Source of the DNA: Desulfosediminicola flagellatus
GTDB taxonomy: Bacteria > Desulfobacterota > Desulfobulbia > Desulfobulbales > Desulfocapsaceae
Direction: 5' to 3'
DNA length: 64,000 nt
Assembly (NCBI RefSeq): GCF_005116655.2
Contig: NZ_CP050698.1
Span: 2,510,501 to 2,574,500 of the forward strand
Shown: piece after piece, positions 1-9,311 of the stretch
Layout: each line of letters opens with the position of its first letter
Numbering within the stretch: the first letter of the stretch is position 1
Made by a program: the position numbers and the translations under genes
The notes under the pieces: generated by a model
The model's database searches: none
What the model was told of the DNA's origin: nothing
Seen by the model: the letters and a program-made list of their open reading frames with translations, nothing else

Positions 1-312
1 GGAGGCTGGCGCATGAACAGCGTCCGTATAAAGCCTCCCCAACATCATTGGCTGCTGCAGATCCCCCTGACTGAAGGTCAGCAGGACAGTATCCCCCACG
101 TTGGGAGGGGCAACACTCCCTATCCGGGGAGTCACCATCGGCACCAGTGGAAGTTCCAGTCCACTATTGCGTAACTTCACATCGCAACCGTACCCCTCTC
201 CCTCCGGACCTTCTTCATGCACCTTCACCACCACACCGATTTCGGACACATAGAGCCTTTCCATCTCTCTGCGGGAAATTTTCTGTATGAGGTCGATAAG
301 TTCCGTTGTCAC
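1..312 (-). CDS. Baseplate spike / gpV-like protein, C-terminus outside window
   Basis: Reading the minus strand from a GTG at 312 gives an open frame that runs off the left edge (about 104 residues seen). The start overlaps the stop of the upstream hub gene in a GTGA arrangement, which fixes the start and implies translational coupling. The N-terminus (MTTELIDLIQ) is followed by an OB-fold-like stretch with VGDTVLLTFSQGD and a PMMLGRLY segment, as in phage gpV/Mu gp45 spike proteins, where 'GD.V...F..GD...P...G' is typical. The position directly after the gpD-like hub is also what Mu-type tails show. Expected role: trimeric spike under the tail tube. The rest of the protein is not visible. 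Confidence 0.75.
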   Translation of the reverse strand, partial: MTTELIDLIQKISRREMERLYVSEIGVVVKVHEEGPEGEGYGCDVKLRNSGLELPLVPMVTPRIGSVAPPNVGDTVLLTFSQGDLQQPMMLGRLYTDAVHAPAS

Positions 313-1772
313 ACAAGCCCCTCCAAAATCAGTCCACCGATTTCAAAATCCACCGTAGTCACGAATCCTGTCTCCCCATTCATTAAGTGGTGAATCCGCC
401 GCACCAGCATATGACCGGTGACGGATGGGGAGCTGCGGAGGCTGATGGCATCACCAAGGTGAATGCCCGCCCGGCCAAGAATTGTCATGGTCCCCCGATG
501 CTGACGGCGCCTGGACCTTGAGTAGGTAGTATGAGCCACTATATCGGCGGCAAGCTTGTCCCGCAGTGCGGATGACTCCACCCAATGACCGGCTCCGGAT
601 GTACCCGCTCTACCTGCGCTCGGTGCAAAATCTGAGGTAAGATAAGGCCAGGTCCGATCGCCGCTCTCTCCCCACACTTCCACATAATCACTTTGTGCCG
701 CATGCTCTGCAGTCTCAATCTTGAGAAGGACTGGTTTCGGATCAATTACGTGACACCTATTATAACCGTCCCCCACCCGGAAGTTGAGCCTTCCTCCTTC
801 CCCGATAAACAAATCTCCTCCTGCCAGGTCGGCCAGGTCTCTGATTTGTCCGTGAGCCGGGCGTCGCGGATCGATGAAGTAACGTGCGAGACGAACGCCG
901 CTATTGCAAATACCGACATCAAGGCCGCACTCTCTAGCTACATCACGTATTATCGTCCCTGCCGGTGCGTCCAGAAACGGCTCGCGGATCGGGACCGTTT
1001 GATTGAGGCGACTCAGCTCTCCCAACACCTCAATAGACCAGCCGGATGCCACCTCACTGACTCTCGAAACTTGGCCATACCAAGTTCCACGGTTACTGTC
1101 GCCAGCGTATCCCAGCTGGATTTCCACAGGGTTAGTAGGCTCAGGACGAATCACACTTACCGGCAGGTTTAGAGTCGCATAATCTAGCCCCACCTCCATA
1201 TCAGCCACTATCTCAATATCGATATCGGCCAATCCGCCGCCGGTCGAGACAGTCTCAAAGACGAGTGATGCTATTCGCACTGAATATACAGGAGTGGTTA
1301 GTGCCTCATCCTGCCCATGCCCACCAGAAGAGAACACGTCAAGGGGAGAGCTGATGATTCTTACTGAAGCCGGCGTAACCTCACGCAGACTCAACTCATA
1401 ACTGACACCATCATTGGCGGAGGTGGAGAGATGCAACTGCAACTTCTCGATGACCACAGAACTGAAGCGACTCACAGAGCTCATATCGGAAGTAAAGGGC
1501 AGCGCTTCACCCCGGTCGATAGCTTTCCGGATACCGCTCGAAGCCTCGCCGGCCTTGTCCATCGGCCAGTTGCCATAGAGCTGAATCCTTCCGGCACAAC
1601 GACCAAGCGTTTGTTCCGCCGGCGGCGAATGTTCCGGCAACATACCATCGAGTTTTAAAACGGTACGTCCACTATCTATTCGAGCTACAACCCCCAGGTC
1701 AAGCTCACCCAGAACTGGGCTTGCAGTCATTGCGCTCTGCATATCTCCCCTAGATGCAATGGATTTATACAC
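309..1772 (-). CDS. Tail hub protein (gpD / Mu gpP-like)
   Basis: 487 residues. The sequence resembles phage late-control gene D proteins. A middle section with VEIQLGYAGDSNRGTWYGQVSRV (split: VEIQLGYAGDSN, then GTWYGQVSRV) is the usual 'conversion to a field/force expression with G.V' fold. The C-terminal part (about 420-487), with GRAGIHLGDAISL and a VRRIHHLMNGETGFVTTVD run, matches the last barrel of such hubs. Known role of the family: it caps the tail tube at the baseplate and carries the spike. It lies between a small helical protein (15 bp upstream) and the gpV-like spike (4-bp overlap), so it is part of the tail operon. It is longer than P2 gpD; Mu gp44/P is a closer size match. Confidence 0.72.
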   Translation of the reverse strand: MYKSIASRGDMQSAMTASPVLGELDLGVVARIDSGRTVLKLDGMLPEHSPPAEQTLGRCAGRIQLYGNWPMDKAGEASSGIRKAIDRGEALPFTSDMSSVSRFSSVVIEKLQLHLSTSANDGVSYELSLREVTPASVRIISSPLDVFSSGGHGQDEALTTPVYSVRIASLVFETVSTGGGLADIDIEIVADMEVGLDYATLNLPVSVIRPEPTNPVEIQLGYAGDSNRGTWYGQVSRVSEVASGWSIEVLGELSRLNQTVPIREPFLDAPAGTIIRDVARECGLDVGICNSGVRLARYFIDPRRPAHGQIRDLADLAGGDLFIGEGGRLNFRVGDGYNRCHVIDPKPVLLKIETAEHAAQSDYVEVWGESGDRTWPYLTSDFAPSAGRAGTSGAGHWVESSALRDKLAADIVAHTTYSRSRRRQHRGTMTILGRAGIHLGDAISLRSSPSVTGHMLVRRIHHLMNGETGFVTTVDFEIGGLILEGLV

Positions 1773-1787
1773 AATAGAAGTACAATC

Positions 1788-2228
1788 TTATCCCTTGACA
1801 GCGTCTTCAATAGGCCCCAGTAGCGTTATTATTTTTTCGACTTTATCCTTAATTTTTTCTTTTAGATTACTCACCATTTTCGGCACACCAATTGCATTTT
1901 CGGCAATCTTGGCGATTTCGTCCGCTTCTTTACTGTCCATTCCCAAGGCGGACGCCGCCTCGACAACCGCTTTGACAGCCTGTGCAAAATCTATCCACGG
2001 ACCAAGCTCGATCTCACCAAGTTTCTCCACATGACCTTTTATCTTCTTCAGGACCTTGATGAGTTCAGTCACCAAATTCGGACTGCTCGGCAACACATTT
2101 AGTTCTTTCAAGGCCTTAGCGGCTGCCTCAATCTTTTTGACCTTATCCTCGTCGTCTAGGAAATCTTCAAAAGTGTCCAGGGATTTTTCGAGCCTGCCCA
2201 ATACTTCCTTAATATCTTCTGTTGCCAT
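1788..2228 (-). CDS. Small alpha-helical protein of the tail cluster, function unknown
   Basis: 146 residues, almost wholly helical and highly charged (Lys/Glu rich), with no Cys and no signal peptide. Heptad-like spacing of Leu/Ile/Val suggests a coiled coil or helical bundle. I do not recognise the family. It sits between the N-like gene (12 bp upstream) and the hub gene (15 bp downstream) on the same strand, so it is almost certainly co-transcribed. Mu has no gene at this exact place. A chaperone, an adaptor for a carried cargo, or a plug inside the tube are all possible but unproven. Confidence 0.6.
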   Translation of the reverse strand: MATEDIKEVLGRLEKSLDTFEDFLDDEDKVKKIEAAAKALKELNVLPSSPNLVTELIKVLKKIKGHVEKLGEIELGPWIDFAQAVKAVVEAASALGMDSKEADEIAKIAENAIGVPKMVSNLKEKIKDKVEKIITLLGPIEDAVKG

Positions 2229-2240
2229 ACCATGCCCTCC

Positions 2241-2816
2241 CTATCGGTCGATTCTTCCCAAACCATCTTCGATTTCTTGAAATACGGTTAACCAGGGGCG
2301 TATCGGATCGAAAATGTCCACCCCTTGAGTCAGATCATCTATAATACCTGCAACCTGCCTTCGGGCCAGATCAAGTGGATTATTAACATCCTGCAGCTCC
2401 AGAACAGAAAAGGGCGGAAAGAATCCGCCTTCATCTTCTTTTGCCGGATCAGCCTGAATCCGAAATTCACACAACTTCAGGAGATACTGATATGAGCCGG
2501 GTAGCTCCTTACTCTGTTGCACAGCCAACCCCTCGATAAAGACCCTCAACGGCAACTCGAGGGTTACAGGGGAGGAGAATAATAAAATTTTCCTCTCCCG
2601 CTGTGCTTCCTCCAATCGTTCAACAACCTCGAGTGATGATATTTCTACACTGCCATGAACTTCCAACCGCACCAGCTCTCTCCCTAGATTCTGCAGATGC
2701 ACTCCATCACCTCTAACAGGTTTATGTCCTGCCCACCTTCTTCCCTCAACAAGAGTCATCGTCTGTACAAACGGTAATCGAAATTCATCAAGAGAGATAT
2801 TCATCACATTAGTCAT
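2241..2816 (-). CDS. Baseplate protein, Mu gpN / DNA-circularisation-N-like
   Basis: 191 residues. The N-terminus (ISLDEFRLPFVQ, then GRRWAGHKP and LGRELVRLEVHG) has the layout of the 'DNA circularisation protein N-terminal' family: a short strand introducing the target, then 'G.R...H........LG.....F...G'. A C-terminal PGSYQYLLKLCEF segment resembles the 'Y.Y.L.L.E' strand of these and related gp53-like proteins. Gene order (tape measure position, then this, then hub, then spike) agrees with Mu gp42-gp43(N)-gp44(P)-gp45. Expected to form the inner baseplate ring. The call rests on short motifs plus order. Confidence 0.5.
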   Translation of the reverse strand: MTNVMNISLDEFRLPFVQTMTLVEGRRWAGHKPVRGDGVHLQNLGRELVRLEVHGSVEISSLEVVERLEEAQRERKILLFSSPVTLELPLRVFIEGLAVQQSKELPGSYQYLLKLCEFRIQADPAKEDEGGFFPPFSVLELQDVNNPLDLARRQVAGIIDDLTQGVDIFDPIRPWLTVFQEIEDGLGRIDR

Positions 2817-2824
2817 TCAGTTTG

Positions 2825-4357
2825 TCAGGTGTCTAGCCCAAGTGCCCTGCCCGTAAGTGGGCTTTTGATGCTTGATCGACTCTCCACCTTTCGGTTAGGA
2901 GCAACGCCTGGGCAGAGTATGTTTTTAGACAGATCCGGCAAGGGGGGGGGCGTGGTTGCTCCCCCTTCAGCGTTTTCTTGGGGGGGAATTGGTACTCCAG
3001 AAGGCAATTGCCCGATGCCTGTTTGCATAAATCTGCTCGAACCTTCACTCATCGACCGCCGAAGCTTACCTTCTCCCGTTACACGAGCCCCGGCTGGTGA
3101 ATATTGACCGGTCATTTTATCCTGTAACGATTCTAGAAGTTCACCGACAGCACTGTTTTCATCGGCAACTTGGATAGGCCTTCTTCCAGGTACATTGTAC
3201 GAACTTTGGAGTTGTACCGGCCCCCTCTTCCTCCTTTCTCCCCAGCCCCCTTTTTCCAATAGAGGCTGCTCGCTGGAGGATATCAGCCAACTCTCGGCTA
3301 ATCGATCAAGTTCGCTACCGGCTAATATTTTGGTAATGGTCTGCTGAGAGTAAGGCTGCACGCTCCTTCGATGGACTTCAGCTGTACTTGCCCTGTTCCT
3401 TGAAACGCGATTCCGATGACCTTCTTTCTCTTTGGGGAATTCACGGCCCAACGGACTTGGAGGGGGATGGTTCGATTGCACGTCTGTCGAGTGTTCGGCT
3501 AAATCAAGTTCTTCCCCCGGGGCTCGATCTCCCTGAAGTATCGCGTTTGCAAGGGCCCCTGTGTCTATCTGGCCCTCCCCACCCCACTGTCGTTGTAGTC
3601 TGGAGCCTACCCTTAAAGCGGACGCAGTTGCCCAATGGGCGAGGATCCCCTCAACATCTCTAAAGGGAAGCTCCCTGACAGGTACATGACTACCATCAAA
3701 GGGTCTGTTCGTCATATGCTTGAAAGCTGCACCAAACCTTTTGGGAACCAACCCGTCCCTCTCATAACGTAGATATCGTTCTACAGTTAAAGACCCTGTA
3801 TAACCAGCACTTTCGACTCCAGATGCACTCCGAAAAATGTTACCCTCAACTACAGCTTTCGGAAATGCTCGAATCGTTTCCAACTCCTTCTCAGCTGCGG
3901 CGTTATCAGTGAACCGAACGCCCCGCTTTAAATACTCTCGCCCTAATGTTGTTGGATATCGTAGCCTTTGACCTCTACGCCCCAGTTTATGGCCCTCCCA
4001 CACCCCATCAGCTGGCGTAGCTGAAACCAATCCACCTTTCGCGGGTACTTCCACACCAGCCAGTACCTCTAATCTTTCTCTTACTGATAGTCGATCGTTC
4101 GGCATATCTTCTCTCTTCGCATCAGTCGTCGCCCCGGACGTGCAAAATTCCTCAACTAGCTCGCGTAGCACTTCCGCCTCCGGGTACCGATTTTTCAATC
4201 CAGGCTCAAACCTACCAGCGGAAACAGCCGACTCAGCATGCATTTGAATATTCCCTGCCCTGGCAACCAGCTTTGCCAAATCCTGTTCATAACACCTCAG
4301 CATCAGAAAAATTACGGCCGGACGCAAAGGCCTGGTTTTGAGAGTTGTGATACTCAT
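2825..4357 (-). CDS. Tape-measure-position protein, atypical, low-complexity C-terminal half
   Basis: 510 residues, overlapping the previous gene by 4 bp (ATGA) and lying where Mu-like tails carry the tape measure. It does not look like a usual tape measure: there is no long hydrophobic helix and no coiled-coil repeats. The N-terminal half (1-270) is globular-looking with many Arg/Glu. The C-terminal half is Pro/Gly/Arg-rich, with segments such as PPPSPLGREF and LLEKGGWGERRK that look like translated extragenic repeat sequence. Two long cytosine runs on the coding strand (at 2942-2950 and 2980-2986) lie close to the 3' end and could slip. It could be a short degenerate tape measure, a cargo/effector, or a gene enlarged by repeat insertion. 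Function unknown. Confidence 0.55.
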   Translation of the reverse strand: MSITTLKTRPLRPAVIFLMLRCYEQDLAKLVARAGNIQMHAESAVSAGRFEPGLKNRYPEAEVLRELVEEFCTSGATTDAKREDMPNDRLSVRERLEVLAGVEVPAKGGLVSATPADGVWEGHKLGRRGQRLRYPTTLGREYLKRGVRFTDNAAAEKELETIRAFPKAVVEGNIFRSASGVESAGYTGSLTVERYLRYERDGLVPKRFGAAFKHMTNRPFDGSHVPVRELPFRDVEGILAHWATASALRVGSRLQRQWGGEGQIDTGALANAILQGDRAPGEELDLAEHSTDVQSNHPPPSPLGREFPKEKEGHRNRVSRNRASTAEVHRRSVQPYSQQTITKILAGSELDRLAESWLISSSEQPLLEKGGWGERRKRGPVQLQSSYNVPGRRPIQVADENSAVGELLESLQDKMTGQYSPAGARVTGEGKLRRSMSEGSSRFMQTGIGQLPSGVPIPPQENAEGGATTPPPLPDLSKNILCPGVAPNRKVESRSSIKSPLTGRALGLDT

Positions 4358-4887
4358 GTGGCCTGCCTGTCGTTATTAATCATCTGGAGGTACAGCAGGA
4401 TTTGGCCAATCGTTAAGCCACTCACTTCCTGCACCGTCCAACCAAATTCCTTGCCTAGAATGTAGCAGGCACGGGCGAGAGGTTCGCTCACCAATGCATC
4501 CAGTTCATCCCTCGGCGTAGACAAGCCACTGATTCTATTGATATTGTCAAGGATGTTTCGTGCAGTGCCCGCCGGTAACGACATAGCCTGTTCCAGGCTG
4601 AGTTCAGGATCCACCATCGCCAGATGAATCATCATGGATGCCGCCAGATTCTCATCATCCGTGATGCCCCTGCTGACCTTCTGAAGGTGCAGCACCGTGA
4701 GTGGACGTAAAACTACGGTATGACAGACACTTTCACCACTTCCATTTCCCAGGAAGTCCAGAGGGAGCTCTATTTCATGGGTTGCGTTGCCCCCAGCCAT
4801 GAGATCATCTATTGTAATTCGTGCCACGCCTCCCTCCATCAAATAATCAAGTGCGTCGATGCTACGAAATCCTGTGCTTCGAAACAA
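4354..4887 (-). CDS. Tail assembly chaperone-position protein (Mu gp41-like)
   Basis: 177 residues. It lies between the tube and tape-measure-position genes, where contractile phages encode a tail assembly chaperone. It has an acidic N-terminal strand region (ATHEIELPLDFLG) that looks like a substrate-mimicking beta segment, then a helical domain, with VVLRPLTVLHLQKV and a late LARACYILGKEFGWT region. Mu gp41 and lambda G-type chaperones show this 'PLT..DL..i' pattern followed by helices. No slippery frameshift site into the next gene was evident; the next gene starts by a 4-bp overlap. Function is by position and weak pattern. Confidence 0.5.
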   Translation of the reverse strand: MFRSTGFRSIDALDYLMEGGVARITIDDLMAGGNATHEIELPLDFLGNGSGESVCHTVVLRPLTVLHLQKVSRGITDDENLAASMMIHLAMVDPELSLEQAMSLPAGTARNILDNINRISGLSTPRDELDALVSEPLARACYILGKEFGWTVQEVSGLTIGQILLYLQMINNDRQAT

Positions 4888-4939
4888 CCATTTAAACCTA
4901 TTTCATGACTTTTATTACAAAGCTCTCCACAACCAGTGC

Positions 4940-5446
4940 CTACACTCCATCTTCAACACTTAAAGACAGGGCTCTGAATGTTGCATTTTCCATTACAAAG
5001 TCATCCTCGGGAAGATCAAAGGCCCAACTCTCGAATCGCAGATCATTCACAGTAACCTTAAAAACGCCATCAGGACTAACGGAGTCATTTAAGTCCATAG
5101 TGAGGTTGAATACTGGGCAAGGATAAGGTTCCTTCTCTCTTTTAGAGTCGGCCCCTTTCCCAAGCAGGGATTTAAGCAAAAAACCATCGACTGACGCTTT
5201 TTCTATGGTACCGCTGATATGTATATTCCCAGGTCGAAGCTGGGCAGCATGCCGTTTGCCAATCTCATGAAACTCCCTGAGCTCCGTTCTCACAACTAAT
5301 GTGATTCCGGTTGCACGGCCAACTGGCTGATCCTTCAGATAAGCCTCACAGTAATGCGCCGCCGTTTTCCCATCTTCGCTTTCACTTACTTGTGGGGAGA
5401 GAGTCAGACTTGCATCCGAGCCTCTGAAAACATTGTTATTAGCCAT
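4940..5446 (-). CDS. Contractile tail tube protein
   Basis: 168 residues, 33 bp downstream of the sheath gene. The sequence is beta-rich with few helices and contains GKTAAHYCEAY, an ELREFHEIGKRHA stretch and RPGNIHISGTIEKA, then FNLTMDLND and FKVTVNDLRFESW. This matches the hexameric tube fold shared by Mu gpM-type tubes and phage-tail-like systems, including the typical 'G.i.ie.a..dG.ll' region. It forms the rigid inner tube polymerised on the baseplate. Sheath-tube adjacency is near universal in contractile systems, which strengthens the call. Confidence 0.72.
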   Translation of the reverse strand: MANNNVFRGSDASLTLSPQVSESEDGKTAAHYCEAYLKDQPVGRATGITLVVRTELREFHEIGKRHAAQLRPGNIHISGTIEKASVDGFLLKSLLGKGADSKREKEPYPCPVFNLTMDLNDSVSPDGVFKVTVNDLRFESWAFDLPEDDFVMENATFRALSLSVEDGV

Positions 5447-5479
5447 GGATCACATCTCCTTATCTAAGTATCCTGAAGG

Positions 5480-7228
5480 TTAGCTAAGATTCATGACAAC
5501 CCGGACGTAATCAATACTGAACGTTGGCGCCAGTGCCATAACCACCTGTGCAATTCCTCGTATTTCCTGATCTCTTGTTGCAGTAACCTCCAGTTGATAG
5601 TCAGATATCATTTCCCTGTCGACCATGGAGAACAAGAAACCGTTCAAGGATGCTTTCATTGCATCACGGGTTCTGGGAATATTGAGCTTACCTATGAACG
5701 GATTACAGGTTTTTCGCACACCGGCTTTGGCATAGTCGACGATGCGCCGTGTCGTTATCTGCGACCATGCCGTATCAGTTGAGGTAGTAATACCTTTGAG
5801 AACCCGCACAGACTCAAACTCCCAATGCAACCCTAATACACGCGTCAAGACAAGCTGTTCAAGATCTGTTGCATTAAACAAAATTTCAAGTCCATTTGCA
5901 TTTATCGTCTTATTTGTAGGACTGAGGTGTGGAGGTATAGAAGAGAGCAGGCCCGCCAAAGCTGCTGCAGTGTAAGCCGCCGGCAATACGACCTCTCTCT
6001 GTAAAATAGGGTCATCTACCCGGATCCCTGGACCGACATAGACCAGCCGGCCATTGTCCTGGGCTGGAGCCTGCAAACTGGCTGACCCTTCAACTTCTTG
6101 CTCCGTACCTATCAAGCCTATTCGTTCACGCCCGTTCTGGTCACTGGAAGCATTCTCAACGTGCGCAGTCAACAACGGCCTCACACTCTCACCCCTACCG
6201 GCTACCAATACGAACTGAACATCTTCATCTTTCAGGGTCTCCAATGCTCGCTCAATATCGGCAGGTACCATTTTTCCGTCACTTGACCCTGACTGGTTGG
6301 GCAATCTTATGTGTTGGCTATCTCTAACCACCCCGACTCCGGTACCTTGCACAGTAAAGAGGCCCGATCTCTGTCCCTGTCCACTTGTAGAGCTGTTTTT
6401 GCCATAATCATAAGTCAGGGACTCCCCATTTATCACCTCTTTGAATTTGTCACTTGCCAAAGGTACATTTCGCCACTGCTCAACTAGACGACCAACTTTC
6501 ACCAGGACTGTGCCAACCTCTATAACCTCAATCTTTATTTCACTGAGGGCAATACCGGCAATTTCAACCTTGATTACAGGGTTGTCAAGAGGAAAGCCCA
6601 AAGTCGTAACGCCGTCATCCGCATCTGCCCCAAGCTCAATTGTCTCAGCTCCATCCGCTAGTGAGATGGGGGCAGCACCTCCCCCTATAGTTTGAAATTT
6701 TATATTTTCACTCATTACGAGTTTTTTCAAACGCCCCACCGCTTCACCAGCCACATCCGGAACATCGCAGAAACGTTCCAGGACTTCTCCACTGCTTTTA
6801 TGATAGATGGTCACTTCGTAGGTTTTTTTTCCTATCATAATTTCTGCCCCGTTGTAACCAGAACCGGGGTATCGGCTTTCAAAGGTCAAGCTATCCAGAT
6901 CTTCAGTATTTTTGAGTGAATATTCACTTTTCATTGCACTCCCGCCCGGTTCTACTCGAACCGCAAAAACGTTCGATCCTCCATTAGTAAAAATCAAGTC
7001 AAGCGCCCGAACGAGAGAGAGGTTTTCCATAACATTATTGTACCAGGCGTCAGATTTGCCAAAAATTGCCCTGGCATGAGACATATTGGTAGGCCTATAT
7101 ACCTTGTTAGGCTCCCCCTTGCTGGAAGTCCCTACAATTCCAATATTACCTGTGGAAATTGGACCTGCCGCTGTCAGCCCGTCGGCTCTGACATCAATAT
7201 AGGTTCCAGGAATAATCATCTCCGACAT
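5480..7228 (-). CDS. Contractile tail sheath protein
   Basis: 582 residues. The N-terminus (IIPGTYIDVRADGL, then ISTGNIGIVGTSSKGEPN) is the classic sheath opening: a 'PG.y....' strand followed by 'G..G..G.a..GP.n'. The C-terminal domain has the conserved pattern ...RVLKGITT..D..W.QI..RRIVDYAK.GVR..CNPFIGKLN, then a closing strand with ...VRVVMNLS. That part contacts the tube and neighbouring sheath subunits in known structures. Length fits non-T4 sheaths with one inserted domain (residues about 95-330). It is the first intact gene after the IS-damaged stretch and appears to head the surviving operon. Confidence 0.88.
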   Translation of the reverse strand: MSEMIIPGTYIDVRADGLTAAGPISTGNIGIVGTSSKGEPNKVYRPTNMSHARAIFGKSDAWYNNVMENLSLVRALDLIFTNGGSNVFAVRVEPGGSAMKSEYSLKNTEDLDSLTFESRYPGSGYNGAEIMIGKKTYEVTIYHKSSGEVLERFCDVPDVAGEAVGRLKKLVMSENIKFQTIGGGAAPISLADGAETIELGADADDGVTTLGFPLDNPVIKVEIAGIALSEIKIEVIEVGTVLVKVGRLVEQWRNVPLASDKFKEVINGESLTYDYGKNSSTSGQGQRSGLFTVQGTGVGVVRDSQHIRLPNQSGSSDGKMVPADIERALETLKDEDVQFVLVAGRGESVRPLLTAHVENASSDQNGRERIGLIGTEQEVEGSASLQAPAQDNGRLVYVGPGIRVDDPILQREVVLPAAYTAAALAGLLSSIPPHLSPTNKTINANGLEILFNATDLEQLVLTRVLGLHWEFESVRVLKGITTSTDTAWSQITTRRIVDYAKAGVRKTCNPFIGKLNIPRTRDAMKASLNGFLFSMVDREMISDYQLEVTATRDQEIRGIAQVVMALAPTFSIDYVRVVMNLS

Positions 7229-7368
7229 AAGTCATTTCCTCCGTAATTAGCTGCTGATTAACCAACAATATCTTAGACCTATACACTAAGACGCCGAGTG
7301 GAATACCGGTAGCCAGATATAAAGCTATGCCGGCTCACTGCCACCTCGATCTGCCACAATTGAAACGA

Positions 7369-7756
7369 CTATTCTTTCAGATCGGTCCTGAGGTTTATCT
7401 GCCGGCCAAGCTCAATTTTCAGTTCTTTGATCACTCTTGAGAACAAGGGCACGGTGTCATCAATTATCTCCTCCAGAATTGCACGTAACTCAACTTGGCT
7501 GATAGGGTCGCATCGTCCGTGGGTGTGGAAGACGAACCAAGTATCATCGCTGTCTTCTCACCCCATTCCCTAACACTGTCGACACACAACGTTTTGCCAA
7601 CAAGGTCAACCGTTGTCTTGAGTACCAGCTAACAACTTCAAATCTGCCTAACGGAGTCATAGCTGGCAGTGCGATAAACATCCTGTCAAAGGAGATAGGT
7701 CCCTCATACAAATGCAATACCCACTCCTTCGTACGCTTTGGGGTAAATTTTCCCAA
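7369..7756 (-). pseudogene. Frameshifted tail-cluster gene of unknown family, 5' end lost at IS junction
   Basis: Two overlapping frames on the minus strand give one sensible protein if a single base is restored near 7560: GKFTPKRTKEWVLHLYEG...ALPAMTPLGRFEVVSWYSRQ...VLGNG, then DDTWFVFHTHGRCDP...LEEIIDDTVPLFSRVIKEL and a stop at 7369-7371. The codon usage and end make it look like a real gene that decayed. No ATG lies upstream; the frame reaches a stop about 25 codons above residue W of the first segment, close to where the IS4-type sequence begins, so the 5' end was probably removed by that insertion. Function not recognised. Confidence 0.5.
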
Positions 7757-7907
7757 AACACCCCAAAATGTGCAAAAGGGTTAAGTATACTTACTCAACT
7801 TTCCGACTTGGTTTAACAGGTAGAAACCAAGTTGTTTTTGATGGATGCTAGCCTCATCGATTGAAGGAAATCCACTGCGGCCCCCATAATGCTGTCAATT
7901 AAGTTGG

Positions 7908-9192
7908 TTACAACCTTTTATGCGATTGTCCCTGCCTCCGTACTTTTTCAAGAGCGAGCGCCAGCAACCTTTGCAGAGCCTCTATCAACGACAAGTCCGC
8001 AACCTCTTCGCAGCAAGCGCAAAATAAGCTGCCAATGGTTTTCTGATCAAAATGACACCGTTGCTCAAAAGAAAGGAAAGTATACCGTGTCATTGAGATG
8101 GTGGTATGCCCGATCATTCCGTCATAATCCCTCAATTACGCTTCTCTTTCCAGATTCAGGTGGTGTTTCATCATTTTGAAAAAGACCTCGATATCCCATC
8201 TCTTGCCATAGATACGGACAATTTTATCGGCACTCAAATCTGTCTTGGTGGAAATGATCGCTAGCCAGTCTCGTTTATGCCGGAGCCTAACGAAAACGAT
8301 CTCCACGGCCTGCTCATTTTTTGTTTGGAGAACAACACTGGCAAGGATACTAGCCCTACCAGAGCATTTTTTCAGTTTTGTGTACAGGTTACCCAGTGTG
8401 ACCCATTAGCCCTGGTGTCGCTGAAAGACTTTCGGCATATTCTTGGCCATGCAGATTACTGGCAAATGTGCTCCAAGCCGTGCGAGAATCTACGGCCAGC
8501 AAAACCAACTGTCCATGAGGAGATAGTCTGCCTTTATGCCGTAACTGATCGCTCGTTTAACCATTGCCTCCAAAAGCTCAGTAGATTTGGTGGTTGCCTC
8601 TTGTCTTCGCTTGTAACCGCAGGTTCTCTTATCCAAAACTTTGGTGATGCCTTTTACTCTTTTTTCCTCTTTGGCAGAAGAGCACAGGACAAAATATAGA
8701 GGCAGAAAACTGAACCCATCGGACCATCCCATATTCAGAAGTTTGAATCCTTTCAGACTCCTTCCTGTGATGTGATCAAAAATCCAGGTAAGCAGCTCAA
8801 CTGCCTTCGAACGGGATCGACCATACGTGCTATCATCGAATATCAGCACCTTTTCTCTCGAGTCATTGGTGAGTTGCGAGAAAAATCCTGCAACTTGCAC
8901 TGACAGAGTCAACAAGAACTTACGCAAATTATGGCGTGGATTTTTCAGCAACTCATACGCATCATTTTTTCTGAAAAGCAGGTTGTCATTGGTCACTATG
9001 CCTTTGTAAAAATTGTTCCCCTCAAACGGCAAAAGAAAAATTGCGGTGAAGAGAGTCAGGGGAGATACTCCTCGCAATTTACGTATCCCGCAAAGATTGA
9101 GGAGGGTGCCAACTCGGTGCTTATAACAAGTCTATCCGGCTTTGCAGTTCTTTTGTTTCTTGTTGCTCCAAGTATTGTTTGGTAAGATCCAT
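7908..9192 (-). pseudogene. IS4-family transposase, frameshifted
   Basis: Starting at the ATG at 9192 (MDLTKQYLEQQET), the protein can be followed through one frameshift near 9120 into LCGIRKLRGVSPLTL, then a long open part with the first DDE aspartate region (KVLIFDDSTYGRSRSK) and the LLMDSWFCWP motif. A second disruption near 8490 and several stops follow. The C-terminal part then shows the IS4 signature WDIEVFFKMMKHHLNLE and ends with LSFEQRCHFDQKTIGSLF...EALQRLL at 7908. The catalytic D-D-E core is recognisable but the gene is dead. It sits inside the tail operon and separates the 142-residue gene from the sheath. I could not prove the terminal inverted repeats. Confidence 0.85.
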
Positions 9193-9311
9193 TTTCGCCC
9201 TTCCTCCATTGATATTATTGTTGTTTTTGGCGAAACCAATATATCATGAAATGAAGGGCTTTTGTCGTAAAAAATGTATGTTTTCAATAATTTGAGTGAT
9301 TTTATTTCAAC

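Noticed and set aside
693-1172. 159-residue plus-strand frame inside the hub gene
   Set aside because: It is antisense to a well supported tail hub gene, has no ribosome site and no recognisable motif.
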